Of a stretch of DNA of 13,530 bases, positions 1-7,348 are shown one piece after another. The stretch is from DATFGK01 sp046712825 (lineage in GTDB: Bacteria; Actinomycetota; AC-67), in NCBI GenBank assembly GCA_046712825.1, contig JBKKCR010000275.1:1-13530 (forward strand), read 5' to 3'. The position numbers and the translations under genes were made by a program. The notes below the pieces were generated by a model. It had not been told where the DNA came from. It saw only the letters and a list, made by a program, of their open reading frames with translations, and did no database searches. Numbering within the stretch: position 1 is the first letter of the stretch; each line of letters begins with the position of its first letter.

Positions 1-195
1 GTGGATGGCACGTCGTCGGCACTCACGCTGCCGCCGCCAGCGCGGCCGGTACTCGTGTGCCCTTCACCTAGCACTGATAAGCATCGGCCTCCTAGATCCT
101 TCACACCCTCTTAAGAATCGTCCACGATGTCGTTCGGTGGGGTCTGGGCCCGCCGCCGTGCGCGTAGAGTGCGAGAAAGTGGGCGATGAAGCGAG
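1..195. other. Unassigned left edge
   Basis: I see no gene here that I can support. The forward frame beginning at base 1 is open for 37 codons and stops at 112-114, so it could be the tail of a protein that begins outside the window, but its proline-rich sequence matches nothing I recognise. On the minus strand a GTG at 24-26 is open to the window edge, so the 5' end of a leftward gene is equally possible. An AGGAGG on the minus strand near 90-95 leads only to a six-codon peptide. A TAGAGT at 165-170 could be a -10 box for the next gene, without a convincing -35. Confidence 0.3.
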
Positions 196-582
196 ATGCA
201 CGACATCTATGGCCAGTGGGACCCGGAAGGCACCGGTGACATCGCGCCTTGGTTCGGGGATATCCCCGGTGAATACGCCGGGATCAACACGGGCGAGTTG
301 GCCCGCCTAGAAGCCCGCCACGAATCGGGCGAGTGGCTGCCCGACGAGGACTTCGAAATCATCAGCCGCGCCCGGCATAACGCGGTCTACCAGGCGCTCA
401 AGAGCGGTCGCCTCGTGAAGGAACCATGCGAGGAGTGTGGCTCGACCGACGGCGTGCAGGCTCACCACCATTCCTATCTCCGCGAGGACGCGCTCGAGGT
501 GACGTGGCTGTGTTGGCGCTGCCATTACGAGCAGCGGCATGGGGCACCTTACAAGCGGAGGCCGAAACGTCGGCGGCGATGA
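196..582 (+). CDS. HNH-like zinc-binding protein (phage type)
   Basis: A 128-residue protein whose second half looks like a treble-clef zinc module: Cys78-x2-Cys81, three histidines at 90-92, Trp104-Leu-Cys106-x2-Cys109-His110 and His115. It ends in a run of Arg and Lys (119-128) that could bind nucleic acid. Small proteins with this pattern (PCxxCG, HHxxY, VxWLCxxCH) are common in phage and actinobacterial genomes and are often labelled HNH endonucleases or hypothetical proteins; whether they cut DNA is not established. The first 60 residues are acidic and unrecognised. ATG 196 is the first start after an in-frame TGA at 187-189, and there is no clear ribosome site. It stands alone on its strand, next to nothing that is clearly phage, so it may be a phage remnant or cargo. 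A nuclease role is inference. Confidence 0.62.
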   Translation: MHDIYGQWDPEGTGDIAPWFGDIPGEYAGINTGELARLEARHESGEWLPDEDFEIISRARHNAVYQALKSGRLVKEPCEECGSTDGVQAHHHSYLREDALEVTWLCWRCHYEQRHGAPYKRRPKRRRR

Positions 583-588
583 TGAGGT

Positions 589-602
589 GGCCTCCGTAGG
601 CC
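589..602 (+). terminator. Possible terminator hairpin after the HNH-like gene
   Basis: GGCCT and AGGCC pair around a four-base loop, starting seven bases after the TGA at 580-582. The stem is short but pure GC apart from one pair. Only three T residues follow, so it is at best a weak intrinsic terminator. Confidence 0.25.
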
Positions 603-695
603 GACTTTGCGTAGACATGTTAACGGCAGCCTCAGTTACCAAGACCTTCGAGGACCTCCAGAAGCCTCTTCAGCTCTGGCGAAGGGTTTGAAAGC

Positions 696-711
696 TGCTC
701 CGCTAGGAGCA
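696..711 (-). terminator. Possible terminator hairpin after the VOC gene
   Basis: TGCTCC and GGAGCA form a perfect six-base stem with a four-base loop, 15 bases past the stop of the leftward VOC gene. No U-tract follows on the minus strand (the next bases are GCTTTC), so termination is a guess from position and structure. Confidence 0.3.
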
Positions 712-725
712 CTTCGGGAGATCTG

Positions 726-1124
726 CTAAGCCGGGTTGGCCCACAACTCGACCTGGATGTTGTCGGGGTCGCGCACCGTCAATAGATCACCGACCGGCGT
801 CGTCCGCACCTCGCTGTGCTCGATCCCGAGCTCGTCGAGACGCGCCGCCCATTCGTCGAGCTCTGCCCGCGACGGAACGCCGAACGAGAAGTGGTCGAGG
901 CCCATCCGGAACTCGGTGAACGGCGAGCCGTCGTTCGAGGAGTGCACCGTGAAACCGAGGATCGTGCCCGACTTATGCGCGAGCACGCGCTTGAAGCCTC
1001 GCCCCAGCTCGTCCTCGAGCTCGAGCACGCGGACGAAACCGAAGATGCTCGTGTAGAACTCCTCGCTCTTCGCGGCGTCGCTCACGGTAAGCGAGATGTG
1101 ATGGAACCCGGTGATCGTCGGCAT
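726..1124 (-). CDS. VOC-family (glyoxalase/dioxygenase fold) protein
   Basis: A 132-residue single-domain protein of the vicinal oxygen chelate superfamily, made of two beta-alpha-beta-beta-beta modules. The N-terminal strand carries the His8-His9-Ile-Ser motif. The second module begins near Met74-Gly-Leu-Asp-His78. The C-terminal strand has the typical RDPDNIQVELW, with Glu126 the expected metal ligand. Family members are small cytoplasmic metalloenzymes such as glyoxalases, extradiol dioxygenases, epimerases and fosfomycin-type resistance proteins; the substrate cannot be read here. The start is firm: AGGAGGAG lies three bases before ATG 1124. It is transcribed alone, with about 270 bases of non-coding DNA upstream and a possible terminator hairpin downstream. 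Confidence 0.88.
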   Translation of the reverse strand: MPTITGFHHISLTVSDAAKSEEFYTSIFGFVRVLELEDELGRGFKRVLAHKSGTILGFTVHSSNDGSPFTEFRMGLDHFSFGVPSRAELDEWAARLDELGIEHSEVRTTPVGDLLTVRDPDNIQVELWANPA

Positions 1125-1397
1125 ACTCTCCTCCTGGCCGACCCCCGCCTAGACGCAGAGGTCGGCGCCCGGTTTCAGATCATCTTCTTTCCCCTTCTGG
1201 CTCGACACGCGTGAGGCAGGACGGGCCATTCTAGGTGGCGAACGTGGGAGATAGCCGCGAGGTGGCGGCCTCCGCGTGGAGAAAGAGTCTTCACGGGTAG
1301 GTCGCAGCTGTGAAGACAGCGAGACTAGTGAGCCTCGCTCTAAAGGTTGTTTCCCTCTGTTCGACCGCGAGCCACGGACACTCCGCGTATTCGTCGC
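1125..1397. other. Intergenic region between VOC and M23 genes
   Basis: A 273-base stretch with no credible gene; the open frames in it are extensions or antisense of the M23 gene. It must hold the VOC promoter: TAGAAT on the minus strand (1233 to 1228) is a candidate -10, with no recognisable -35. The part nearer the M23 gene holds two adjacent inverted repeats, listed separately. Confidence 0.5.
1287..1339. repeat. Two adjacent inverted repeats downstream of the M23 gene
   Basis: GTCTTCAC (1287-1294) pairs perfectly with GTGAAGAC (1310-1317) across a 15-base loop. It is followed with no gap by AGCGAG (1318-1323) pairing with CTCGCT (1334-1339) across 10 bases. On the minus strand the 8-base stem is followed by TCTTTCTCC. 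The position, 59 to 111 bases past the M23 stop, fits a terminator for the leftward operon, but the loops are large. The alternative is an operator region for the VOC gene. Confidence 0.4.
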
Positions 1398-1907
1398 TTA
1401 CTGGCCGAGCTCCTTGCGGCGGATCTCGTCGAGGAGTGGGAACGGATCGCGCACTCCTTTCCTCCATTCCGGCGACGAGTGCCATTCGAAGTGGACGTGC
1501 GGGCCGGTCGTGTGTCCCGTCTTCCCCATGGTTCCGATCTGGTCGCTGATGGAGACCTTCCGACCCTTCTCCACGGAAACCTCGTCGAGATGAGCGTAAA
1601 AGGAGTACCGGGTGAACGGTTTTCCTTTGTGCGTGAACACGTGCTTGACGAGCACTCGGTTGCCGTAGTCGGCGCCCCACTTGTTCGACTCGGTGAGCGT
1701 CCCGACCCATACGACCCTTCCGCCTCGCACCGGAAAGACGGGGTCGCCGACCTTGCCGCGCTTCGACGAAGCGATATCCGAGCCGCCGTGGCCGACGGGC
1801 CGCTTGTACGTTCCGCCGCCGGGCCGCTTCTTCTGATCGAAGTTGTTGGTCGGCAAAGTTTTGCTACTCGCCGGGCACGGATACTTCAGGAAAACCGTCT
1901 CCGCCAT
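1398..1907 (-). CDS. M23 family (LytM-type) metallopeptidase without signal peptide
   Basis: A 169-residue protein that is almost entirely one M23 domain. The expected zinc ligands are all visible: His40 and Asp44 in the HGGSD motif and His139 in HVHFE, with catalytic His106 (YAHL) and His137. The glycine-rich segments GDPVFPVRGG, YGN and IGTMGKTGHTTGPHVHF match the family, which cleaves peptide cross-bridges of peptidoglycan. ATG 1907 was chosen over an upstream start at 1961 because it overlaps the previous stop (TGATG) and has GAGGCG just ahead; the extra 18 residues would be Arg/Gly-rich and unlike a signal. With either start there is no signal peptide or membrane segment, unusual for a wall hydrolase. 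It could be a phage-type endolysin released by lysis, or be exported by another route. Translational coupling to the membrane-anchored neighbour argues for joint function. Confidence 0.9.
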   Translation of the reverse strand: MAETVFLKYPCPASSKTLPTNNFDQKKRPGGGTYKRPVGHGGSDIASSKRGKVGDPVFPVRGGRVVWVGTLTESNKWGADYGNRVLVKHVFTHKGKPFTRYSFYAHLDEVSVEKGRKVSISDQIGTMGKTGHTTGPHVHFEWHSSPEWRKGVRDPFPLLDEIRRKELGQ

Positions 1908-2410
1908 CACTTCGCCTCGTCCCACGCCGGATCCGCGAGTGCGAGGGTGACGGCGGTCCATTCGGTGCTACAGAGCACGTTGATCCGGAAGGTGCCGTAG
2001 CGAACGTCGGACTTGAAGAAAACGTTCTCAGCCTCGAACCGTTCACGCTCACCTTGGCCCAGCTCCCAGCCCTGCTTCGCCCAGGTTTGCCCGATGAACC
2101 GGATCGTTTCTTCGAACGGCTCCCGCACCACGAGGCTGATGACCCTGATGCCCGCCGAACCCAGGTTGACGCTCGACGCGAACGAGCCGGGAGGGAGCGG
2201 CAGGTCCTTCGGGTACCAGGACGGCATCGCGACCTGCGCCGGGAGCGGACACGCACGGATCGAGCCGACGCCTGCTGGGACCGGGGGCCGCACGGCGTTC
2301 GGCGCGTCTGAGCCTTTCATCACCTGAAGGGCAACGACCCCGCCGAGCGACGCCAATACGAGGAGCACCGGGAGGAGTCGGCGACGGGTCGAGGGAGTCG
2401 TGGAGGTCAC
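1907..2410 (-). CDS. Membrane-anchored protein of unknown function
   Basis: A 167-residue protein with a basic N-terminus (RRR at 9-11) and one hydrophobic segment at about 12-31, then a segment expected outside the membrane. There is no lipobox, so it is probably an uncleaved anchor or an ordinary signal peptide. The outer part contains SWYPKDLPLPPGS, a phrase that recurs in small exported actinobacterial proteins of unknown role. Cys54 and Cys146 could form a disulfide. The start is GTG 2410 with no ribosome site, so a different start is possible. It sits 54 bases after the FtsX-like permease and overlaps the M23 gene by one base (TGATG), so the three are likely one transcript. It may be an extracytoplasmic partner of the permease or peptidase; that is inference. 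Confidence 0.72.
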   Translation of the reverse strand: MTSTTPSTRRRLLPVLLVLASLGGVVALQVMKGSDAPNAVRPPVPAGVGSIRACPLPAQVAMPSWYPKDLPLPPGSFASSVNLGSAGIRVISLVVREPFEETIRFIGQTWAKQGWELGQGERERFEAENVFFKSDVRYGTFRINVLCSTEWTAVTLALADPAWDEAK

Positions 2411-2464
2411 ATCACGATGAAATCAGGGATGACCTTCCGGCGCCACGCCTCGGCGACCGATCCG

Positions 2465-4894
2465 TTACTCGCTCCGCAGCACGAGCGCCGGCGGCGTGCG
2501 AGCGGCCGAGCGGGCCGGGAGCGCGGCGATCAGATTGGCGAGCACGATCACGGCCGGGAGGAGAAGCGCGAGCAGGAACGTGTTGACCTGCGGTCGGGCT
2601 ATGACCCCGAGACCATCGGCGACGCGGACCCATAGCCACCGTCCGCCGATCACGCCGAGCGGCACGCCGACGAGCGTTGCGGTCAGCACGGTGATCGTGG
2701 CCTGCCACGCAACGACGCGACGCGCCTGCCCTCGAACGAAACCGATCGTCTTGAGGATGGCGACGTCGCGACGTCGTCGTCTGATCGCTGTGATGACGAC
2801 GTGCGCAAGGGCGGCGGCGCCGAGCGCCGCGAGCACGGCTCCCACTGCCAGCGGGGCGCCTTGCACTCCGCCGAAGCTCACCGCATCGGCGAACTTTCCG
2901 CTGCTGATCTCCTCCCCGGTGTCCAGCTGTGGGAATCGTGGCTTGTAGCGAGCGACAACGGCTTCCGGTTTGACTCCCGGGCGCCAGCGCACGATCAAGT
3001 CGGAAACCGGAGGGACAAGGCTCTCGTCCGTCACCAACGGCACGATCGCGGCCTCCCCTGCGAGGAACACGCCGAAACCGAGTTCGCCGAGGTTCCCGAG
3101 CGGAGGGATCACACCCCGTCCGACCACACGAACGGACACGCGCTGGTCGCCCGCTCCCTGAAGCCCGAGCTCGATCGTCGGAGGATCGTCGGGGTCGAGC
3201 TTGATCCCGAGTGCGCGGATCATCCGAGGGCCGAGCACGACCTCACTCGCCTCCGGGGCGGGCGCGCGGCCCTCGACGATAGGTGGGAACAGAGATCCTT
3301 TGAGGTTGATAAGGGCAAGGCCCTGAACCGATATCCCTCGAGCCGGGCCTCGTGGCGCGAACACACGGAGCGGGATACCGGAGTCGGCGAACGCGATCGC
3401 CTCGACATCCGGGTCCGCGGCCAGCGCGGCTCCGGCATCTTGTGATCCGACGCCGGGCTCCCCGACCCCGTCGAACGTGGCGACCACCGAGTCCCACGTC
3501 TTCCCGTGCAGCTCGGGCCGTTCGATCATGACTGCCAGGCTGTCCGCGAACGTCGTCGCGGCTACGAACGAGGCGATGCCGAGTGAAACGACGGCCAGCG
3601 AAGAGTAGACGGGCAGGGAGGTCCTCCCCCGTCCTCGTTCCAGCGCGAGGCGCGCGCCGGCCACCGCGGGAACCGACATCCCGATCGCGGAGAAGAATGC
3701 CGCGGCTCGCGACGGCCGGCTCGGCCCAGCCTCCGTTCGGCGAGCGATCGCAGAGGCCCGCCAAGCCGGGATGAGCACGAGGATCATGACCGCCGTCGCG
3801 ACGGCGAAGAAGCCAAGCCCGAGGACGGATCCGTCGAAAACCGGGCCGTGGGTCGGCTCGATCAAACGGACTGTGCCGCGAGGGAAAAGGGACGATGCCG
3901 GCCACGCGATCCCGACGGCGACGATGGATCCCACGATCGCGACCGGCACGATTCGGAGGATCCCGAGCCGGAAGAGCTGCAACCGGTCGAATCCGAGCGC
4001 TCGAAGGACGGAAGCGTCCTCGCCTCCGATCGACGTCTCTCGCGCGAGCAGCTGCCCGATGATCATCGCCCCGGTGAGCGCCGTGAACAGAGCCAGCAGC
4101 CGCAACGCGGTAGCCTGGAGGTTCGTCGATCCCTGCACGGCACGCGCGTGCGTAATCTGCTCCTGGGGCGCGAAGACCTTGCCACCCGTCAACGCACGCA
4201 CGTCGCGATCAAATCTCGCGATGTCGGAGCGGTGCTGGAATCTCAACAGCATCGTGGGGATGTTGAAGTCGAAGTCGTTCGCGTATCGCTCGAGGAACCC
4301 CGAAGAAACGAGTATCGGGTACCCGAACAGCGGTCTTGGAGGCAGCTCTCCCGGAAACACCGTCTTCCCGACGACGGTGACCGTCACCGACTTGTCTCGG
4401 AGGGCGATCGTCTTGCGGTCCCCGATATGGAACGTGGCGAGAGCGTCCTCGGCGAAGAGCGGAACGGCGATCTCGTTGGGCTTCGATGCATCGGGAAGCC
4501 TTCCTTCGACGACCAACGGACGGTTTATCTCGGTGCCGAATCCAGGGTCGCGCGATCCGGTGATGAAGATCCCCTCGGGGAGATCACCTTCCCCGTTCCC
4601 CTCGGAGAATGCGAGGACGATCGGAACGGCCGACTCGACGTAGGGAAGGCGGGCGAGCGCGGGGAAGTCGATCTTCCAGAAGACCTCCGCGAAGAACGAT
4701 GAGTCGGTGATCAGGAGGTCGTATGCCTTCTGTCGTTCGAGGAATCGCGGGTACGCGTTCTCGGTGCGGCGGGCGCCGGCGAGGGTCGCCAGCACGGCGG
4801 CTCCGAACAGCCCGCACAGCAACGCCGCGGACAGAAGGCTGCGCCAGCGCGCGCGCATCTCGGCGCGCGCCCGCAGCCATACGGCGCCGGTCAC
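2465..4894 (-). CDS. FtsX/MacB-type ABC transporter permease, two FtsX domains
   Basis: About 809 residues with the duplicated FtsX layout: a first transmembrane helix near 20-42, a large extracytoplasmic domain, helices near 265-287, 310-332 and 357-378, then a second unit with a helix near 430-452, a second outer domain, and helices near 680-703, 732-755 and 773-795. ARETSIGGEDASVLRALGF and RRRRDVAILKTIGF are the coupling-helix segments that dock an ATPase. Such permeases act in lipoprotein release, efflux or mechanical control of wall hydrolases. GTG 4894 is preferred because GAGG lies eight bases ahead; TTG at 4897 would add one residue. No ATP-binding subunit is encoded anywhere in the window, so the partner must lie elsewhere. 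It is followed by the membrane-anchored protein and the M23 peptidase, probably in one operon. Confidence 0.9.
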   Translation of the reverse strand: MTGAVWLRARAEMRARWRSLLSAALLCGLFGAAVLATLAGARRTENAYPRFLERQKAYDLLITDSSFFAEVFWKIDFPALARLPYVESAVPIVLAFSEGNGEGDLPEGIFITGSRDPGFGTEINRPLVVEGRLPDASKPNEIAVPLFAEDALATFHIGDRKTIALRDKSVTVTVVGKTVFPGELPPRPLFGYPILVSSGFLERYANDFDFNIPTMLLRFQHRSDIARFDRDVRALTGGKVFAPQEQITHARAVQGSTNLQATALRLLALFTALTGAMIIGQLLARETSIGGEDASVLRALGFDRLQLFRLGILRIVPVAIVGSIVAVGIAWPASSLFPRGTVRLIEPTHGPVFDGSVLGLGFFAVATAVMILVLIPAWRASAIARRTEAGPSRPSRAAAFFSAIGMSVPAVAGARLALERGRGRTSLPVYSSLAVVSLGIASFVAATTFADSLAVMIERPELHGKTWDSVVATFDGVGEPGVGSQDAGAALAADPDVEAIAFADSGIPLRVFAPRGPARGISVQGLALINLKGSLFPPIVEGRAPAPEASEVVLGPRMIRALGIKLDPDDPPTIELGLQGAGDQRVSVRVVGRGVIPPLGNLGELGFGVFLAGEAAIVPLVTDESLVPPVSDLIVRWRPGVKPEAVVARYKPRFPQLDTGEEISSGKFADAVSFGGVQGAPLAVGAVLAALGAAALAHVVITAIRRRRRDVAILKTIGFVRGQARRVVAWQATITVLTATLVGVPLGVIGGRWLWVRVADGLGVIARPQVNTFLLALLLPAVIVLANLIAALPARSAARTPPALVLRSE

Positions 4895-5005
4895 CAAACC
4901 CCCCTCGAGGCGGTCACGTCCCCGATTTCACCGCGGAGGGCTCGGCGGACAAAGGGAGCGGCCACGAGGGTCGACGGGGTGTCATCCCCCCAGCCTACTC
5001 ATCGT

Positions 5006-5920
5006 TCAGGGAGCCCCTTCAGGGGCGATAACCGGCGCGGGCAAGCGGCGCCGCCGCACGATCGAAACCACAGACACGATCGTGATGATGCCCCCCAATA
5101 CCTGCAGCAGGACGAGCTTCTCGTCCAGGAACAGCGCGGCGCCGGCCGCCGCGAGCACCGGCTGGGCGACCCCGATCACCGACGAAAGCGAGACATCCAC
5201 GTGCTTGTGCGCCCACGTGACGAGCAGGTGTCCCGCCGTTCCCGGGCCGATCGCCACGATCACGATGAGGAGCCAGTCTCGCGCGCTCGGGTCGACGAAC
5301 GAGCCGCCGGCGACGAGCATGACCGGGGTGAGCGCGACCGCCGCCACGCCGAGGACGGCAGTGAAGTACTCGATCGTCCCGGTGGTGGTGCGGATCCGCT
5401 TCGACGCCAAGAAGAACACCGTCCAGATCAGGATGGCGAGGAGCGCGAACACGTCGCCGGAGGGATGCCATCCCGGCTCGCTCGCCGAGCCGGCGACGAC
5501 GAGCCCGATCCCCGCGAGCGACGCGGCCGTCCACCCGACGTCCCACGACGTGATGCGCTCTCCGAAGAGCCTTCCCGCGACCACGAAGACGAGGGCCGGC
5601 TGGATCGATGTGATCAGCGTGACGTTCGCGACGGTCGAACGATGCAGCGCCTCGAAGAAGAGCGCGATGTTGGCGGCGAAGAGCACGCCGGGTACAAGCG
5701 TCGCGCGCCAGACTTCCCTCGTGGGTCGATGACCGGTCGCGAGGCCGACGAGCCCGAGCGCGGCAACCCCGACCCAGAGCCGGCAAACGGCGAAGGTGGT
5801 CCCCGAAACCTCCGAGCTCTTGACGATCACGGTCGACGCGGCCCAAAGGAGCACGCCCGAGGAGACGGCCGCGACGCCGCCCACGTGGAAGCCGGCCGGA
5901 GCCTTCTGCTCCTCGTGCAT
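5006..5920 (-). CDS. DMT-superfamily transporter, EamA type
   Basis: A 304-residue membrane protein with about ten hydrophobic helices in two EamA repeats of roughly 140 residues each. The first repeat ends near ERITSWDVGWTAASLAG and the second near DEKLVLLQVLGGIITIV, both typical family phrases. EamA proteins are mostly exporters or exchangers of amino acids and other metabolites; the substrate is not readable. The tail is short and basic (RRRR near 290). ATG 5920 has no ribosome site, but TAGCGT ends seven bases before it, which suggests its own leaderless transcript even though it starts only 18 bases after the SnoaL-like gene on the same strand. Downstream, 111 bases separate it from the permease gene. 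Confidence 0.92.
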   Translation of the reverse strand: MHEEQKAPAGFHVGGVAAVSSGVLLWAASTVIVKSSEVSGTTFAVCRLWVGVAALGLVGLATGHRPTREVWRATLVPGVLFAANIALFFEALHRSTVANVTLITSIQPALVFVVAGRLFGERITSWDVGWTAASLAGIGLVVAGSASEPGWHPSGDVFALLAILIWTVFFLASKRIRTTTGTIEYFTAVLGVAAVALTPVMLVAGGSFVDPSARDWLLIVIVAIGPGTAGHLLVTWAHKHVDVSLSSVIGVAQPVLAAAGAALFLDEKLVLLQVLGGIITIVSVVSIVRRRRLPAPVIAPEGAP

Positions 5921-5927
5921 GCGGAGA

Positions 5928-5933
5928 ACGCTA
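5928..5933 (-). promoter_or_regulatory. Candidate -10 box for a leaderless DMT transporter mRNA
   Basis: Minus-strand TAGCGT matches actinobacterial TANNNT and leaves exactly seven bases before ATG 5920. That spacing would start the transcript at or next to the start codon. No -35 is evident. Confidence 0.35.
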
Positions 5934-5938
5934 CCGGG

Positions 5939-6418
5939 TCAGGACTTGCTCTGGAGGTAGTCGTTCAGGGTTTTGTGCGCCCTGCGCCGGACGGCTTTAC
6001 GGAGGAACGGCGTGCGTCCGAGGAGTTTGCCTGGGGTCCCCAGCGCCTGCGCGGCCCACCGCGCGAAGTTGAAGGAGTCTTTGTGCCGGCGGATCAACCC
6101 GTTCGCGAAGTCGAAACGCGCCTGGATGATGTTGTGCACCGGTCGCCCGGTGGCGGCGAACGTGTACCAAGCGTCCCACCGGGCCGAGCCGTTCCGATCG
6201 TCCGCTCGGATGTCGCTCGCTTCGACCCGCAGATCCGTCCCGGTCTCACAGAACATCCGCCACATGCCGGCCGCCTGGGAGCTCGTGAGGTTGCCGAACA
6301 CGTCGTCCGAGAACTCGACCTCGGGGTGATAGCAGGCGACCATGGCGTCACCGTCGTGGCGAGCGAAGGCTTCATAGAACCGTTCGACCAGAGCGGCGTT
6401 CGGATGCTTGTCTTGCAT
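5939..6418 (-). CDS. SnoaL-like / NTF2-fold protein
   Basis: A 159-residue protein of the nuclear transport factor 2 fold. The opening (ALVERFYEAFARHDGDAM) and the following ACYHPEVEFSDDVFGNL are the classic first helix and strand of SnoaL-like proteins; WDAWYTFAATGRPVHN continues the cone-shaped sheet. The last 50 residues are basic and helical (LRKAVRRRAHKTLNDYL), longer than the minimal fold. Members are small cyclases, isomerases, hydrolases or ligand carriers in the cytoplasm, and the sequence does not say which. ATG 6418 is chosen; a TTG nine bases upstream would abut the -10-like box. It lies 18 bases before the DMT transporter and diverges from the SDR gene. Confidence 0.85.
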   Translation of the reverse strand: MQDKHPNAALVERFYEAFARHDGDAMVACYHPEVEFSDDVFGNLTSSQAAGMWRMFCETGTDLRVEASDIRADDRNGSARWDAWYTFAATGRPVHNIIQARFDFANGLIRRHKDSFNFARWAAQALGTPGKLLGRTPFLRKAVRRRAHKTLNDYLQSKS

Positions 6419-6427
6419 CGTGCACAA

Positions 6428-6437
6428 AGTCTAGCCT
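6428..6437. promoter_or_regulatory. Overlapping divergent -10 candidates, SnoaL-like / SDR gap
   Basis: The gap between the divergent starts (6419-6476) is only 58 bases. Minus-strand TAGACT (6433 to 6428) leaves nine bases to ATG 6418, giving an almost leaderless mRNA. Plus-strand TAGCCT (6432-6437) lies 39 bases before ATG 6477. The two boxes overlap, so transcription in the two directions may compete. The -35 regions are not recognisable. Confidence 0.3.
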
Positions 6438-6476
6438 GAGTCCCGCAATCGAAGCATTTGGGAATGGAGGCCACGG

Positions 6477-7337
6477 ATGGGAAACGAAGGCGGGTCCCGG
6501 AGCGTCCTGATCACGGGCTGCTCGACGGGGATCGGACGCGTGACCGCCGAGCGACTCATCCGCAGCGGCTGGAAGGTGACGGCGACGGCCCGGCGGATCG
6601 AGACGATCAAGGATCTCGGCGATGCCGGCGCACGAGTGTTGCCGCTGGACGTGACCGACGAAGGCTCGATGTCGGGCGCCGTCGCCGCCGTGGAAGAAGC
6701 CGATGGCGCGATCGGTGTGCTCATCAACAACGCCGGGTACGGCTTGCAAGGTCCCGTGGAGGAATTCTCGATGGACGAAGTGCGTCGTCAGTTCGAGACC
6801 AACGTCTTCGGGCTCATCCGCATGTGCCAGCTCGTGCTTCCCGGGATGCGGCGCCAGGGGTGGGGGCGGATCGTGAACCTCTCGTCGATCGGGGGGAAGG
6901 TGACGTTCCCCGGCGGCGGCTTCTATCACGGTACGAAGCACGCGGTGGAGGCGATCAGCGACGCGCTCCGCTTCGAGGTCCGCCCCTTCGGTGTCAAGAT
7001 CATCGTTGTCGAGCCGGGAACCGTCCTCACGCCGTTCGGCGACACCGCCGTCGCCAGCATCTCTGAGGGCGGTCCATACGCCGCCTTCAAGCAGGGTCTG
7101 ACCGACACGGTCAAGGGCGCCTACGACGGGCCGATGGCACGTATGGCGATCACGCCCGAGAAGGTGGCCGCCGTGATCGAGAAAGCGATCTCGAAGCGCC
7201 GGCCGCGCACCCGGTATCCGGTCGGATTGCCGGCGCGGATGGGGATCGCGATGAAGCGCATCACCCCGGACCGGATCTTCGACGCGGTGCTCCGCTCCCA
7301 GTTCCAGTCGGCCGAGCCTCCGAGTCGCAGCGCCTAA
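6477..7337 (+). CDS. Short-chain dehydrogenase/reductase (SDR)
   Basis: A 286-residue classical SDR: a cytoplasmic NAD(P)-dependent oxidoreductase acting on alcohols or ketones. The nucleotide motif TGCSTGIG is at 13-20, LDVT at 58-60, NNAG at 84-87, structural Asn109, NLSS with catalytic Ser137, and Tyr150-x3-Lys154. The Arg39-Arg40 pair after the second strand favours NADP(H). The C-terminal tail (about 230-286) is longer and more basic than the minimal fold. GGAGG six bases before ATG 6477 fixes the start. The next gene begins 11 bases after the stop and has its own ribosome site, so the pair is an operon of an NADP-type and an F420-type redox enzyme. The substrate is unknown. Confidence 0.95.
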   Translation: MGNEGGSRSVLITGCSTGIGRVTAERLIRSGWKVTATARRIETIKDLGDAGARVLPLDVTDEGSMSGAVAAVEEADGAIGVLINNAGYGLQGPVEEFSMDEVRRQFETNVFGLIRMCQLVLPGMRRQGWGRIVNLSSIGGKVTFPGGGFYHGTKHAVEAISDALRFEVRPFGVKIIVVEPGTVLTPFGDTAVASISEGGPYAAFKQGLTDTVKGAYDGPMARMAITPEKVAAVIEKAISKRRPRTRYPVGLPARMGIAMKRITPDRIFDAVLRSQFQSAEPPSRSA

Positions 7338-7348
7338 GGGAGGCACCG

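Noticed and set aside
1..114. Possible C-terminus of a forward gene entering from the left
   Set aside because: Only 37 proline-rich codons are visible and the minus strand is open there too, so neither can be supported.
1908..1961. Longer start for the M23 peptidase
   Set aside because: It adds an Arg/Gly-rich segment overlapping the upstream gene and no signal peptide; the TGATG junction at 1907 is better supported.
3771..4702. Two long forward frames inside the permease gene
   Set aside because: They are antisense to a clear FtsX-like permease and show no protein-like pattern.
4964..4992. GGGG/CCCC inverted repeat after the DMT gene as a terminator
   Set aside because: The stem is only four pairs with a mismatch next to it and no U-tract, so it is too weak to annotate.
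4979..6439. 486-codon forward frame across the DMT and SnoaL-like genes
   Set aside because: It spans two well-recognised minus-strand genes and is a low-complexity Arg/Glu/Asp string, so it is a shadow.
6372..7346. 324-codon minus frame opposite the SDR gene
   Set aside because: The SDR gene shows every family motif and a good ribosome site; the opposite frame is compositionally biased.
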